A DNA stretch of 64,000 bases from assembly GCF_000317695.1 (NCBI RefSeq), contig NC_019771.1, positions 682,001-746,000 on the forward strand, in the 5' to 3' direction. The translations under genes and the position numbers were made by a program. The DNA is from Anabaena cylindrica PCC 7122. Its GTDB lineage: Bacteria; Cyanobacteriota; Cyanobacteriia; Cyanobacteriales; Nostocaceae. Positions 1 to 9,495 of this stretch are shown here, in pieces (position 1 is the first letter of the stretch; each line of letters opens with the position of its first letter). Under the pieces are notes generated by a model that was given only the letters and a program-made list of their open reading frames with translations, was not told where the DNA came from and did not search any database.

Positions 1-137
1 GTAATTCATGGCAACGGTGTACTTACGTAGAATACAAGTGCTAATGTCTTTGTTCTCAACAATGCAAATCAAGGTGTTGATATAGTTAATAATATGGAGA
101 TGACATGAACAAAATACAATAGTGAAATTTTAAGTAA

Positions 138-533
138 TTGTCAACTTTAAGAGTAATTAAGGGGGATTCAATAGTAAGACTAATTCTATCAACAGTAACA
201 ATTGCAGCATTCATAGGAGTGATATTTGTCGCGCTCGCTACAGTGCGTTTGAGGTCTTTTAAGTACGGATTATCAACATTTTTGTGGTCATTTATTGTTG
301 GTTTACTTGGTTCTAGTGCTGGTTTTTTTATCGGATGGTTGTGGTATAAATGGACGATACGAACAGATCCAAGTTTCTCAAATCCGAACTTGAGTGGTCT
401 CAGTCACGGAATGATGGCAGGATATTTAATTTTTGTTTGGCTCTTTTGTGTTCAAACTGGAACGATTCTAGGTGCAATTTGGGGTGGAGTCTGTGGGTTA
501 AGGTATTATCGTTCAAGTGGTAGCCGTACCTGA
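138..533 (+). CDS. small membrane protein of unknown function
   Basis: I do not recognise this 131-residue protein. It has three or four hydrophobic segments (roughly residues 13-35, 45-70 and 92-120), which suggests an integral inner-membrane protein. A TTG at 138 opens the frame; no ATG or GTG lies near the start. A good Shine-Dalgarno-like AAGGGGG at about 159-165 sits just ahead of an ATA/GTA stretch, so the true start is uncertain. It stands alone with no operon partner visible. The reading frame is convincing because of its regular hydrophobic periodicity, but no function can be given. Confidence 0.5.
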   Translation: MSTLRVIKGDSIVRLILSTVTIAAFIGVIFVALATVRLRSFKYGLSTFLWSFIVGLLGSSAGFFIGWLWYKWTIRTDPSFSNPNLSGLSHGMMAGYLIFVWLFCVQTGTILGAIWGGVCGLRYYRSSGSRT

Positions 534-908
534 ATCTTAAAACATTTTGTGGCTTTGTTGCATGAAGGAAAAAAATCTACGCCTTTCCGCTCATACCCTT
601 GGACGCAAGCAGTACCGCTCAACAATCTCTACATCAAGTTCACAGAAGTATCACTCAGTCCTGATGCGGTAGAGTTTGATTTATCGCAGGATGCGATGCC
701 AGAATTTGCTCAACTCGCGCTTGTTAGGACACGCTCAGAGAGTGTTGGCAATGGTGTTTGTGGCAGGTGATAAATTCCCCTTACCGGGGCATTGAAGCGG
801 TGCTAATTGTTTATCTTGCCTTTACTTTAACTTGGTTTGAGTGCGCCCAATTTACCCATTTGGCTTGGTGGGCGCTTAGTTGTAGTGGAAATGTGGCTGA
901 AAACTAAA

Positions 909-3227
909 TCACTTAGCGCTCTTTGTCTTGTTCAAATCTTGCCAGCGTTGCTGTAATTGCTTCCAATTAGGAATATGACCACCATAACGCCAACTAACAT
1001 ACGCTTGACAAATTTCATCTATCACTTGAGCAGTTTCTCTGGGATGTTGTTGGTATGACACTTGGGCATATTCCAAGGGTGTCTGCGCTGGATGTTTACC
1101 CAAACCTTTTTCGGCTGTCCATTGCAGCATTTGTTGATACAGGCTTTCCATTGGTGGCAATTTTTTTAACCAACGACGGTTGAGCCATTTTCGCCATTGT
1201 ACCCAACCCAACCAACCAAAGAAGGCTGTAGTTGTCCCGACAATTAAGCCAGTTAATACTCCTAGCCAACCTTGAGAAAATAAAGCTAAAAACCAAGCGA
1301 TCGCTCTAAATAACCAGCTAAACACTGTCCCAAATACATTATTTAGTAAACCTGTCACAGGAGTTGGTAGCCAACCAGCTACCCAACTCCAAAACTGACG
1401 CAACACGCTAAAAGTCTGATCTTCTTCAATGGAAGGAGGAATTAAAGGATGATTGGGAATTGGATCAAAAGCAAACCACCCATATTTAGGAAAATACACT
1501 TCCGTCATGGCGTAAGCATCGGTGTTACGGACAATATACATCCCCGTAAATGGATTAAATTCTCCTGGTGCAAACCCCGCTACTAACCTTGCTGGAATAC
1601 CAATCGAACGCAGCATCATAGTTAGCACAGTAGCAAATTGGTCTGGATAGCCTCCTTGATTTTTAAACAAAAAGGACTCTACCAAATCATCTTTTTCATC
1701 TAGATAAGGTAATCCTAAAGGGTTTTCAGGAATAGAATAATTTTGTTTGAGATACTGCGCTAGGTAAAGAGTCTTTTCATAAGCTGAATTGAGGGTTCTA
1801 GTATCTTCTGTTCGAGAAACCCGTTCATGATTATAGTTAGCTAGAATTTCTTCGGTTTTGTTGCGGACTTTTTCAGAAATTTCTGGGGGGATTTGCAGAT
1901 AATGATTTTTAATGTCTGTTGAGTATTTATTTGTAGCTTTACCTAACAAAGTGCGATCGCGGTAGGGAACTTCCGAAACTACTGTATAAGTCATCCCTTC
2001 TGATAATTGTACAGGCGATCGCAAACCCCCTTCTGGATCAACCGCGATCACAGGCCCAGGAAAGTAGATTTCTTTGGGATAAGACAAAGAAGGTATCAGA
2101 TTAGGCAAATCTGATACCACATTATAAGTTTGTACTACCTCTTTTGTTAGAGTTCTCATCAGGGGGAGATCAACAAAAATTCTGTAATTCCAAGATGATC
2201 TCCTCAAGGTAGTAACTTGATCATTACGAGAAATTTTCCACCCCTTTCCTGTATAACGGTCAAAAGCTAGAACTCGCCAAAAACCTTCTGCTTGAGATCT
2301 TACCCGCATCACCACCTTGGGTTTCATTTCCCCCCGCAGGTTTTGGTTCATCTCGCTATTAAAACCGTAATAAAAATTATTATCTACTTTACCTGCTTGA
2401 CCACTGCTTCCCTGTCCCGTACCATTCCCATTACCACTTCCATTACCTTCACGGACATAACCAGGGTTATTAATATTGCGACCTGTAAAATTGCCCTTTA
2501 ATTCAATCGGCGCACTGACAGGAAAAGACTTAAGTTGATAACCGGGAAATCGGGGCAAAATAGCGAAAATGCCTAGTCCTATCCCCAAAATTACTAAAAA
2601 ATTGACAATTAAAACTTTGAAATTGGAACTAGCAGTATTCTTTTTGGCAAACTTCTCTTTTTTTGTTGGTTTTAAACCCAAGCGCGATCGATAGTCTAGA
2701 ACTAAAGTCGGTAGAGCCAATCCTAAAAATAACAGCAACACAGGTGCAAACCCCATAGTTTGACTTAATGTTGCAGCTACACCTAAGAGTATTAAACCGA
2801 TCACAATTGAATACCCCAAATCCTTGCGTCGGGGAGTATCATAACTGTGCAGCACCTGAAGCTCAATTAGTAACTGTGCCAAACTCAGTCGTGTATCATT
2901 CCAATCACCCAGGAATCGGCCAAAAAAAGCACCAAGAGCGACTAACATTCCTATGGCGATACAAAACTTGACGGGAATATTAGCATTGCGACGACGGTAG
3001 TAACTCCAAATTGCTCCCACTATACTTAGAGGCACTGCCCAAAGACTAAAGGTAGTCTCAGATGCAATATCCGTCGCCACAGTTCCTAAAATTACCAACC
3101 CTAACACTAGAAACCGTAAAAGGATTGAATCTTCCACTTCTGTTAAAGACGACCGCTGTCTAGTTGGCAGCCAGTCATTACCTACAGGTACGCGCAAAAA
3201 TCGATTCATCCTGGAGAAATTTAACAT
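909..3227 (-). CDS. transglutaminase-like membrane protein (TgpA-type), catalytic residues lost
   Basis: The 772-residue protein has the layout of bacterial TgpA/DUF3488 proteins: about six membrane segments in the first 235 residues, a periplasmic transglutaminase-core region (about residues 300-600), then a membrane segment near 640-690 and a C-terminal DUF4129-like helical tail. In the core, the usual GYC.QFA motif reads GYPDQFA and the usual DAHAW reads DAYAM, while GIPARLVAGF and the final FDP are kept. Both the nucleophile Cys and the catalytic His are therefore replaced, so I infer a binding or structural role rather than acyl transfer. I recall a similar degenerate form in other cyanobacteria. 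It is monocistronic here. Confidence 0.8.
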   Translation of the reverse strand: MLNFSRMNRFLRVPVGNDWLPTRQRSSLTEVEDSILLRFLVLGLVILGTVATDIASETTFSLWAVPLSIVGAIWSYYRRRNANIPVKFCIAIGMLVALGAFFGRFLGDWNDTRLSLAQLLIELQVLHSYDTPRRKDLGYSIVIGLILLGVAATLSQTMGFAPVLLLFLGLALPTLVLDYRSRLGLKPTKKEKFAKKNTASSNFKVLIVNFLVILGIGLGIFAILPRFPGYQLKSFPVSAPIELKGNFTGRNINNPGYVREGNGSGNGNGTGQGSSGQAGKVDNNFYYGFNSEMNQNLRGEMKPKVVMRVRSQAEGFWRVLAFDRYTGKGWKISRNDQVTTLRRSSWNYRIFVDLPLMRTLTKEVVQTYNVVSDLPNLIPSLSYPKEIYFPGPVIAVDPEGGLRSPVQLSEGMTYTVVSEVPYRDRTLLGKATNKYSTDIKNHYLQIPPEISEKVRNKTEEILANYNHERVSRTEDTRTLNSAYEKTLYLAQYLKQNYSIPENPLGLPYLDEKDDLVESFLFKNQGGYPDQFATVLTMMLRSIGIPARLVAGFAPGEFNPFTGMYIVRNTDAYAMTEVYFPKYGWFAFDPIPNHPLIPPSIEEDQTFSVLRQFWSWVAGWLPTPVTGLLNNVFGTVFSWLFRAIAWFLALFSQGWLGVLTGLIVGTTTAFFGWLGWVQWRKWLNRRWLKKLPPMESLYQQMLQWTAEKGLGKHPAQTPLEYAQVSYQQHPRETAQVIDEICQAYVSWRYGGHIPNWKQLQQRWQDLNKTKSAK

Positions 3228-3511
3228 TATTTAGGTAAGTATAACTATGATGTAGACGCTACGGACACAATACTAGGGCAAAAAACTGATTACCTTGTCT
3301 TCTATCTTAGCCCATACATATCCTAGCCTTAGACTCCCTTGAACTTTCTAAGGGAATCTACGCATTTTTTGTACGTGTCCAGCTCATAGTTACTTCCTAA
3401 TAAATGCCTTAATTAGTGTTTTTGCAAAGAGGAGTAAATTTGAAACCCAGGATAATCATCTTTTTTTATCAGCGTTAATCAACAGAGAACTCTAGCATCA
3501 GTAATATTGGA

Positions 3512-4357
3512 TTACACGGTGAGATTAATTGCCAACAACAATGGCTCTTGTTCTAGTTCTGGGCATTTAACTTCCAGAGTATAATTCTGGTTAGTACGTT
3601 CACAGTATAATTCAACACTCGGTTTAGCCAAAACCGAAGATTGTGCAACTATCTCTGGTGTGCTAGAAGCATAACCTTGAATACCATTCATTCGTAGCTT
3701 CAAAACTCCTTGAGTAGGTAACTCACTGTGAATACGTAATTTAGTTAGCTTACCCAAAAACTGTAATTCTACTCTGATACTTAGAGTCCCAGCCGTAGTT
3801 TGCCATTGTTTTTCTATCACCGGATTGGTGATAGAAATTGGCAGAGTCAGATTTTCTAGCAGTTGTTTAGCTGCCATTAACGACAACGCCATTTGCTGAC
3901 GTGGTTGTAAATCTGAGTAATCTCTCTGAATATTGGGTATTGTTTCCAGAGCATCTACGGAACGATAGGCGCTTCTGAGTACCAACCCAGCTAAATCATT
4001 TATTAACTGGTAATCTTCGGGAAAAAAGCTCTCTACCGCCTGAACCAATTTAGGGCCTAAGGGCAGAGAAGATGTCAGTAATAACTGACATTTTTCCATC
4101 AATTGTTGGAAAATTTTGTCTGGTAAAGTAACTGGCAAATTGAGTTTCGATTGCTGTGCCAACCACCCCCAGGCAGGAACTAAGGCAATCGACGGCTCTT
4201 CGACAAATTCTGGATAATCTATTAATTGGCTTTCCCAAGGGAACAAAGGTGGGTGGTCTTGGATTTCGATTTGTAACCGACGCTTAAGGACGGCTTGGAA
4301 ACGTTCTTGCACAGTAGGAATTTCTCCTAGTTGAAAGGTTTGGGGTTTTCCTCCCAA
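3512..4357 (-). CDS. patU: PatU-like heterocyst patterning protein
   Basis: This 281-residue soluble protein has no domain I can name from sequence alone. The identification as PatU rests on position: it lies directly downstream of hetZ on the same strand with a gap of about 150 bp, as in the hetZ-patU cluster of heterocystous cyanobacteria. In Anabaena PCC 7120, as I recall, patU is split into patU5 and patU3; here it is one intact frame, as described for Nostoc punctiforme. Known role: heterocyst pattern formation together with HetZ. The only start available in the frame is TTG at 4357, because a stop lies a few codons upstream. Confidence 0.6.
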   Translation of the reverse strand: MGGKPQTFQLGEIPTVQERFQAVLKRRLQIEIQDHPPLFPWESQLIDYPEFVEEPSIALVPAWGWLAQQSKLNLPVTLPDKIFQQLMEKCQLLLTSSLPLGPKLVQAVESFFPEDYQLINDLAGLVLRSAYRSVDALETIPNIQRDYSDLQPRQQMALSLMAAKQLLENLTLPISITNPVIEKQWQTTAGTLSIRVELQFLGKLTKLRIHSELPTQGVLKLRMNGIQGYASSTPEIVAQSSVLAKPSVELYCERTNQNYTLEVKCPELEQEPLLLAINLTV

Positions 4358-4506
4358 CTCTGGCTCACCACTTTATAATGTAGTGGCTTCCTTGAGAGGG
4401 TCTTCTAACCCATCAATTTTCTCACAATCTACCGAGGGATGCTCGCCGGTTTGACATTATCTGCCAAAAACCAATTGAGTCACTCGGATCGTAAGGTTGT
4501 GAGTCA

Positions 4507-5697
4507 CTATTCATGGGTAGATGCACTAGATCCGGACACTAATGAGTTACGAATTTCCCAAGCTTGTTCCAAAATTTTAAACCACCGTTTTTGTAGTTGT
4601 GCTATTGACAATCCTAAAGTTTTGGCAATTGTTTCGTCAGATTGACTTTGTTGCTTCAACTCTAGTAATGACATTTCTAGATCATCCAACTGCGCTGTGT
4701 AGACTTGCCATTGGTGGGGGGTTAAACCTAAATTAGTAGGTAAAGAAGCTTCCAACCATTCATGAACTAATTCCCAACGATGCAAGAGTGCAAACCGAAT
4801 TAAATGATACTTGAAACGCTGCTGCAAGTAGTCTCGCTGACGTGAGGTTAAACCCAAAATCGACTCAATTTCCGGCGCGGATAAATCCTGAAGTCGGAGA
4901 GAGAAGTAATCAGCACAGTCTGATTGTTGCCTTTGTTCGAGATAATTCATTAATTCGGTAATCACAACAGAGCGCAGGGTGTCTTCTTCAGGTTCAGGTT
5001 CAGATTGCATCGCCATTGCTGATCTTAACTGCTGTATGGCTGGATCTTCCCAAAATCCATCCGATTCACCACTACCACCTTCAGCAGCTTTTTCTATGTC
5101 TATACTAGTTTCTGGCGGTTGCTGTTGTGAGAAAGTTTGCGCTCGCAGGATAATTAGCTGTTGTTGTCTTCCTGGTAAAGGAATCCGGCGTTTACCATAG
5201 CGCTCGGTAAATGCCATATATTCGGACAATTCTAGTAAGGTTTGGGGGCGGTAGGTCGGTTCTTGTTGATTCTCCCTACGGAAAGCATTCAATGCCTCCA
5301 GATAAAAACTCTGGAGAAAATCTTCTATGATAGTCAGCCGCCCTTGATAGCTTAATTGCTTTTGAGGAGGATTAATATAGCGATAGATGATTGCACTTAG
5401 AGTACTGTGTAGTTCTATCCTGCCCCGATTGGAACCGAATTGATAGTACCTGAGACACTGTTGCAGCCGATGTCGGGCTAAGGTCATGGCGGCACTTTCT
5501 ATTTCACCGGAAGCTTGGATGCGTTTACTTTCATTACAAATTCGCAGGACTTCACCAGCAATTCGCAATGCCACATTGTGGCAATTCTTTTCAGAAGCCT
5601 TGGTTGACTGCTGTAGCTCCTTCAATAGGAATTGAAATATAACCTCCACGCCGATAGAATTCTCTCCCTGAGTAGTTGCAGTTGCGGCTGAATTCAT
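4507..5697 (-). CDS. hetZ: HetZ-like heterocyst differentiation regulator
   Basis: This 396-residue protein is close to the length I recall for HetZ (about 400). The N-terminal half is helical with conserved Arg/Tyr-rich stretches. The C-terminal third contains two sigma-region-4-like helix-turn-helix segments, one around LSAPEIESILGLTSRQRDYL and one in DETIAKTLGLSIAQLQKRW, which fits a DNA-binding regulator. HetZ acts early in heterocyst differentiation alongside HetR. The neighbours patU downstream and sds upstream match the order I recall in Anabaena. It starts at ATG (5695-5697) and is probably co-transcribed with patU. Confidence 0.75.
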   Translation of the reverse strand: MNSAATATTQGENSIGVEVIFQFLLKELQQSTKASEKNCHNVALRIAGEVLRICNESKRIQASGEIESAAMTLARHRLQQCLRYYQFGSNRGRIELHSTLSAIIYRYINPPQKQLSYQGRLTIIEDFLQSFYLEALNAFRRENQQEPTYRPQTLLELSEYMAFTERYGKRRIPLPGRQQQLIILRAQTFSQQQPPETSIDIEKAAEGGSGESDGFWEDPAIQQLRSAMAMQSEPEPEEDTLRSVVITELMNYLEQRQQSDCADYFSLRLQDLSAPEIESILGLTSRQRDYLQQRFKYHLIRFALLHRWELVHEWLEASLPTNLGLTPHQWQVYTAQLDDLEMSLLELKQQSQSDETIAKTLGLSIAQLQKRWFKILEQAWEIRNSLVSGSSASTHE

Positions 5698-5873
5698 AGT
5701 CTGAATTTTAAAAAGACCCTAACATACTTAAACACAACCTGTAGGGCTGTGGGTGTTAGCTTGATAGATTTCGTGTATAAGCTACCAGTTATCAGTGGTC
5801 AGTTGTAACTGTTCCCTGTTTCCTGTTACCTGCTTTAATATTTTGGACATTACTCAAGAGCTATTTACAAGTC

Positions 5874-6350
5874 ATGACGGATCTAGAAGTACAAATTCAA
5901 TTATTGATTGATAATGCACCCCAGGATGGTGTGACACCAAAACTCGTAACTACAGTTGCCCCTGTGCTGAGAGCGATCGCCCAAAAGTTACGCTACCCCC
6001 AGTACTATATTCTCCAAAATTCGCAGTCAAGCTGGATTTTAACTACATTAAGCAACAAGGCAAATCCAGAATTAGAAAAGCACGTGGTTTACGCCTTTCC
6101 TAGATTACAGGATGTTTCTCTGTTCTCATCTGCTGGGCTTAACCCTCAAGTAGTAGCTCCATCCATTCCAGTAATTCATATTTTGTTTCAACTGATGGCA
6201 TTAGCACCAGTAGATAGTATAGTTTTTTTTGAGACTCCTGGAACAACCAGCGACGCTATTGAAGTGCAGCGAGCTGAACTGCAAAACCTGATTCAGCAAA
6301 ACCTGCAACAACACAGACCCAATCAACAAGTGCCTCCAGATATTGCTTGA
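5874..6350 (+). CDS. conserved cyanobacterial hypothetical protein
   Basis: The protein has 158 residues, is soluble and acidic, with no signal peptide and no motif I recognise. The opening VQIQLLIDNAPQDG and the middle block are typical of small cyanobacteria-only proteins, some of which are annotated only by their place next to sds. It is divergent from hetZ, with 177 bp between the two starts, and convergent with sds, with a shared hairpin between them. ATG at 5874 is the only reasonable start. Function unknown. Confidence 0.65.
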   Translation: MTDLEVQIQLLIDNAPQDGVTPKLVTTVAPVLRAIAQKLRYPQYYILQNSQSSWILTTLSNKANPELEKHVVYAFPRLQDVSLFSSAGLNPQVVAPSIPVIHILFQLMALAPVDSIVFFETPGTTSDAIEVQRAELQNLIQQNLQQHRPNQQVPPDIA

Positions 6351-6354
6351 ATCA

Positions 6355-6412
6355 ATTTTAGATTTTAGATTTTGGATTTGCGATCGAACCTAAAATCTAA
6401 AATCCAAAATTC
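6355..6412. terminator. AT-rich inverted repeat between convergent genes
   Basis: A long imperfect stem is formed by the TTTTAGATTTTAGATTTTGG arm and its complement CCTAAAATCTAAAATCC around a GCGATCGA loop. It lies exactly between the stops of the 5874-6350 gene and sds and can serve both strands as a terminator. This is a sequence-based inference. Confidence 0.5.
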
Positions 6413-6413
6413 T

Positions 6414-7385
6414 CTAACAAGTCCGACTCAGTACATAATCAGTCATATTAATTAATGCTTGCAGTGAATCTGAGGGTTCTAGAGTAGCAATATGTTCAGC
6501 TGCTACCTTAGCATGGTGAGCAGCTAATTCTCTAGCCCGTTGTATGCCTTGGCTATCTGAAATCAGCCCTAGTGCCTGTTCTAAATCTCCTTCTTGGGCA
6601 AACTCTCTTTCAATCAGCGCTTCTAAGTAAGGTTGTTCCTCCAAGGCAAATAATACTGGTGCAGTCAGATTACCGCTTTTGAGATCAGATCCGGCTGGTT
6701 TACCTAAAGTATCTGTAGAACTAGTGAAATCTAGAATATCATCTACTATCTGGAATGCCAGACCAATATGCTTACCGTAGTTATACAAATTTTCGGCTCT
6801 CTCTGGGGAAACTTCGCTAAGTAATCCAGCTGCTTTAGAACTGTTGGCAATTAATGAAGCTGTTTTGTAGTAACTCTTTTTCAGGTAAGTTTCTGTAGCA
6901 AGATTAGTGTCAAAATGATTTAACCCTTGTTGGATCTCCCCAGAGGCAAAATCCATGATCACTTCTGAAAGCAGTTTTACTACATCCAAGTTATCTAGAT
7001 TTGCTAAATACCAGGAGGACTGAGCAAAGAGAAAATCTCCTGCTAGTATAGCAATGCGATTACCAAACAAACTATGAACCGTAGGTACACCACGGCGCAT
7101 ATTGGATTCATCCACTACATCATCATGTACCAGGCTGGCTGTGTGGATCATTTCCGTAATCTCTGCTAGGCGACGATGACGGGGCGTAATATCTTGTTTT
7201 AGCATGGTTGCCCGTGATATTAGCAGCACAATAGCTGGTCTGATACGTTTTCCCCCAGCTCCAAACAAATGTTCGGCTGCTGCATAGAGGATGGGGTGGC
7301 GATTTCCAACTAGCTGTGTGAGGTTATCTGCTAGTATTCGCAGGTCTGCTTCCACAGGGGTGAACAGGGAGGTGGCTGGGGTCAT
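6414..7385 (-). CDS. sds: solanesyl/polyprenyl diphosphate synthase
   Basis: The 323-residue all-helical trans-prenyl transferase condenses isopentenyl diphosphate units into the long side chain of plastoquinone. The first Asp-rich motif reads LVHDDVVDESNMRRG (DDxxD) and the second FQIVDDILDFTSS, both intact, with GGKRIRP near the N-terminus binding the homoallylic substrate. Length and motifs match cyanobacterial Sds/IspB proteins. It reads from ATG at 7385 toward the 158-residue hypothetical gene; the hetZ and murI neighbourhood matches that of Anabaena. Chain length of the product (C45 or other) cannot be read from the sequence. Confidence 0.9.
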   Translation of the reverse strand: MTPATSLFTPVEADLRILADNLTQLVGNRHPILYAAAEHLFGAGGKRIRPAIVLLISRATMLKQDITPRHRRLAEITEMIHTASLVHDDVVDESNMRRGVPTVHSLFGNRIAILAGDFLFAQSSWYLANLDNLDVVKLLSEVIMDFASGEIQQGLNHFDTNLATETYLKKSYYKTASLIANSSKAAGLLSEVSPERAENLYNYGKHIGLAFQIVDDILDFTSSTDTLGKPAGSDLKSGNLTAPVLFALEEQPYLEALIEREFAQEGDLEQALGLISDSQGIQRARELAAHHAKVAAEHIATLEPSDSLQALINMTDYVLSRTC

Positions 7386-8276
7386 GGATGGGTGGACTCT
7401 GACTTAGGTTACGAAAGTTTACATATCCTTTACTCATTTTAAGATAACCCAGTGCCAGCGCAAAGTTTTCCTCAGGAATCCCATCTTCAATAAATGGTAA
7501 AAACCCTAAAAAAGCTGAAAGTATCTTGGATTACTTGTATTACAGGAATTTCTATCGGCACGAAAAAATTTATTATTGACAGTCATTGAGAATCCTGTAC
7601 ATGATCTGAACATCAATACAATTGGTTTTTCCTTTACTGATTAACTAATTACACATTACTTATTTCCGGGTGAGACTGGGCAATCTCAAAATTGTGTGTC
7701 AACTTGGAGAAAATTTAAAATTTAGTCTGGAAGTTGGCTGAAAATGCAGGTCTGTTGTGTTACGCTAATGTATAGGAATTTTAAATCTTTGAGATATTCA
7801 CTCCCAAAAAAAGTAAATCATCACTAGGTGGTTTTACTCATTTGAGCCGTGAATCTAAAATAATATGTCGCCGACAGAATGAAGGGAATAATTCCTAATT
7901 GTTTGCTGTGCGATCAGCAGACCTTTTGGGTTAGATTATGTGCTTCCTGTTAGGGAAGCCACTACACACTTTTTCAGCTAAGGTTGAGCATAAGTGTAGC
8001 TCTTACTCAATTGGTGTGAGGGTAAATAACGCAGACTGGGTAGACTGCTGAGGAGCGCAGTTTTAAATTGCCATCGAGTAATTTAACTGCTGTCGGATGT
8101 GTGGTCTGCGAAAAAATAAATTAAATAATAAACAGGTTGAACCAGGGGTTTTTTAGACTCTACTGGGTGGCTTTGCATAGCCAGCTACAGCAATTAAGTA
8201 CATTCTTAATTAGCTTGAGTTCTACTATTTTTGTATGCAATTTTAATCTTCCTTTGAAAGCAGGGCTGGTAGAACA
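7386..8276. other. 892-bp intergenic region, possible structured RNA or long leader
   Basis: No credible coding frame is present between the divergent sds and the small membrane gene. Between about 7860 and 8110 the composition is less AT-rich than its surroundings and holds several inverted segments: GCTTCC/GGAAGC (hairpin near 7942-7960), GCAGACC at 7917-7923 with GGTCTGC at 8103-8109, and CCGACAG at 7871-7877 with CTGTCGG at 8090-8096. The last two pairings cannot both form as nested stems. The span could be a small RNA of 6S type or an unusual 5' leader; this is speculation from pairing only. Confidence 0.25.
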
Positions 8277-8465
8277 ATGATTTATGGAAATATGCCTATG
8301 ATGGTATTTATTTTAGCTGCTGGATATTTATTCACCGTCTACTTATTATTAGCACTGGCAAAACGAACAAGTGGAAATAGTGTGATTAAAGGTGGCTCTA
8401 AGACTATGCAGAAGCAGGATAGAGGATTAATAACAAAGGTAACTGAGGTAGTTAATAGCCAATAA
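8277..8465 (+). CDS. small single-pass membrane protein
   Basis: A 62-residue frame opens with ATG and has one clear transmembrane helix (about residues 7-28) followed by a basic, hydrophilic tail. GAAAGCAGGGCT upstream gives weak ribosome-binding support. It lies between sds and murI, convergent with murI, and is followed by a good hairpin terminator, which supports it being real. No family recognised. Confidence 0.5.
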   Translation: MIYGNMPMMVFILAAGYLFTVYLLLALAKRTSGNSVIKGGSKTMQKQDRGLITKVTEVVNSQ

Positions 8466-8470
8466 AAAAG

Positions 8471-8499
8471 GTCATTGGTCAAAATATTTAACCAATGAC
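8471..8499. terminator. hairpin terminator between convergent genes
   Basis: Perfect 9-bp stem GTCATTGGT/ACCAATGAC around an AT-rich loop, lying between the stop of the 62-residue membrane gene and the stop of murI, with an A-run on the left that gives U-rich RNA on the minus strand. Confidence 0.6.
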
Positions 8500-8513
8500 T
8501 AATGATTAATGGC

Positions 8514-9377
8514 TTAGAAAACTGTGGCATCAGTAAGGTATACCTGTTCTACCAGAGGGGTATAGCCTAACCAGTGCAATCCAGACTGGGCAAATTGTTG
8601 TGGACAACCGCTAACCGCAAAACGAGTTGGCATGGGGAGATAATTATTTTTGATGCTTAATAAATCTAACTCTTGAGCGCAAGCTGCCACAACATGAACA
8701 GCTGGGTCAACCAGTTTAACGTGTGAGGGGAGGAGCGATCGCAATATTGGTGCTAAATGGGGATAATGGGTACAACCATAGACTAAAGTGTCAATCTCTT
8801 GTTTGATTAACGGTTCCAAATAGGATCTTGCCACTTCCATTGTGTAAGGGTCGTGAATACGATTTTGCTCAATTAGTGGCACAAATTCTGGACAACTAAC
8901 TTGCCAGACTTGGACATCGGGCTGTATTTCCATAATAGCTTGACGATAGGCATTGCTTTTGGCAGTAGCTGGGGTAGCAATGACACCTATTCGCTTACCT
9001 TGCTGTACTGCGGCTTTTGCTCCTGGTAGAACTACTCCTAAAATAGGGAAATTAAATTCTTGACGGACATTTTCTAGAGCGAGAGCAGAACTGGTGTTAC
9101 AAGCCATAATCACCATTTTCACCCGTTGCTGTTGCATCCAGTCCAGAATTTCTCTGACATATTGTAATATTTCTGCTTGTGAACGAATTCCATAAGGAAG
9201 GTGAGCTGTATCCCCAAAGTAAATAATTGATTCATTGGGAAGTTGCTTATAAATTTGTTGCAATACCGTTAGTCCACCTACACCACTGTCAAACACCCCA
9301 ATAGGAGAGCGTTGAGGTTCTTTAACAGAGAAATCGTCAAGATTACCTTCAAAAATAGAGGATGAATACACAGGCAA
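8514..9377 (-). CDS. murI: glutamate racemase
   Basis: The 287-residue enzyme interconverts L- and D-glutamate to supply D-Glu for peptidoglycan stem peptides. Diagnostic motifs are IGVFDSGVGGLTV near residue 27, the first catalytic Cys in MACNTSSA, and the second in YGCTHYP, with the conserved GVVLPGA block between them. About 22 extra residues precede the usual start of the fold. It is downstream of the two amiC genes on the same strand, 119 bp after amiC2, making a cell-wall gene cluster. Confidence 0.93.
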   Translation of the reverse strand: MPVYSSSIFEGNLDDFSVKEPQRSPIGVFDSGVGGLTVLQQIYKQLPNESIIYFGDTAHLPYGIRSQAEILQYVREILDWMQQQRVKMVIMACNTSSALALENVRQEFNFPILGVVLPGAKAAVQQGKRIGVIATPATAKSNAYRQAIMEIQPDVQVWQVSCPEFVPLIEQNRIHDPYTMEVARSYLEPLIKQEIDTLVYGCTHYPHLAPILRSLLPSHVKLVDPAVHVVAACAQELDLLSIKNNYLPMPTRFAVSGCPQQFAQSGLHWLGYTPLVEQVYLTDATVF

Positions 9378-9495
9378 ATATTGATTTAGATTTTGCTATT
9401 TAAAATACAGAATTTAGCAGACAATCTGCTGGTTGACCACTAAATTCAGTTTTTTGTATTAGTAATTTGGACTACATTTTTAACGTGATGTATTC

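Noticed and set aside
549..770. 73-codon frame starting TTG after GGCTTTGTTGCATGAA
   Set aside because: Composition and residue order do not look like a protein; the GGCTTTGTTGCAT stretch resembles an insertion-sequence end, but no transposase or second end is visible, so I report neither a gene nor an IS.
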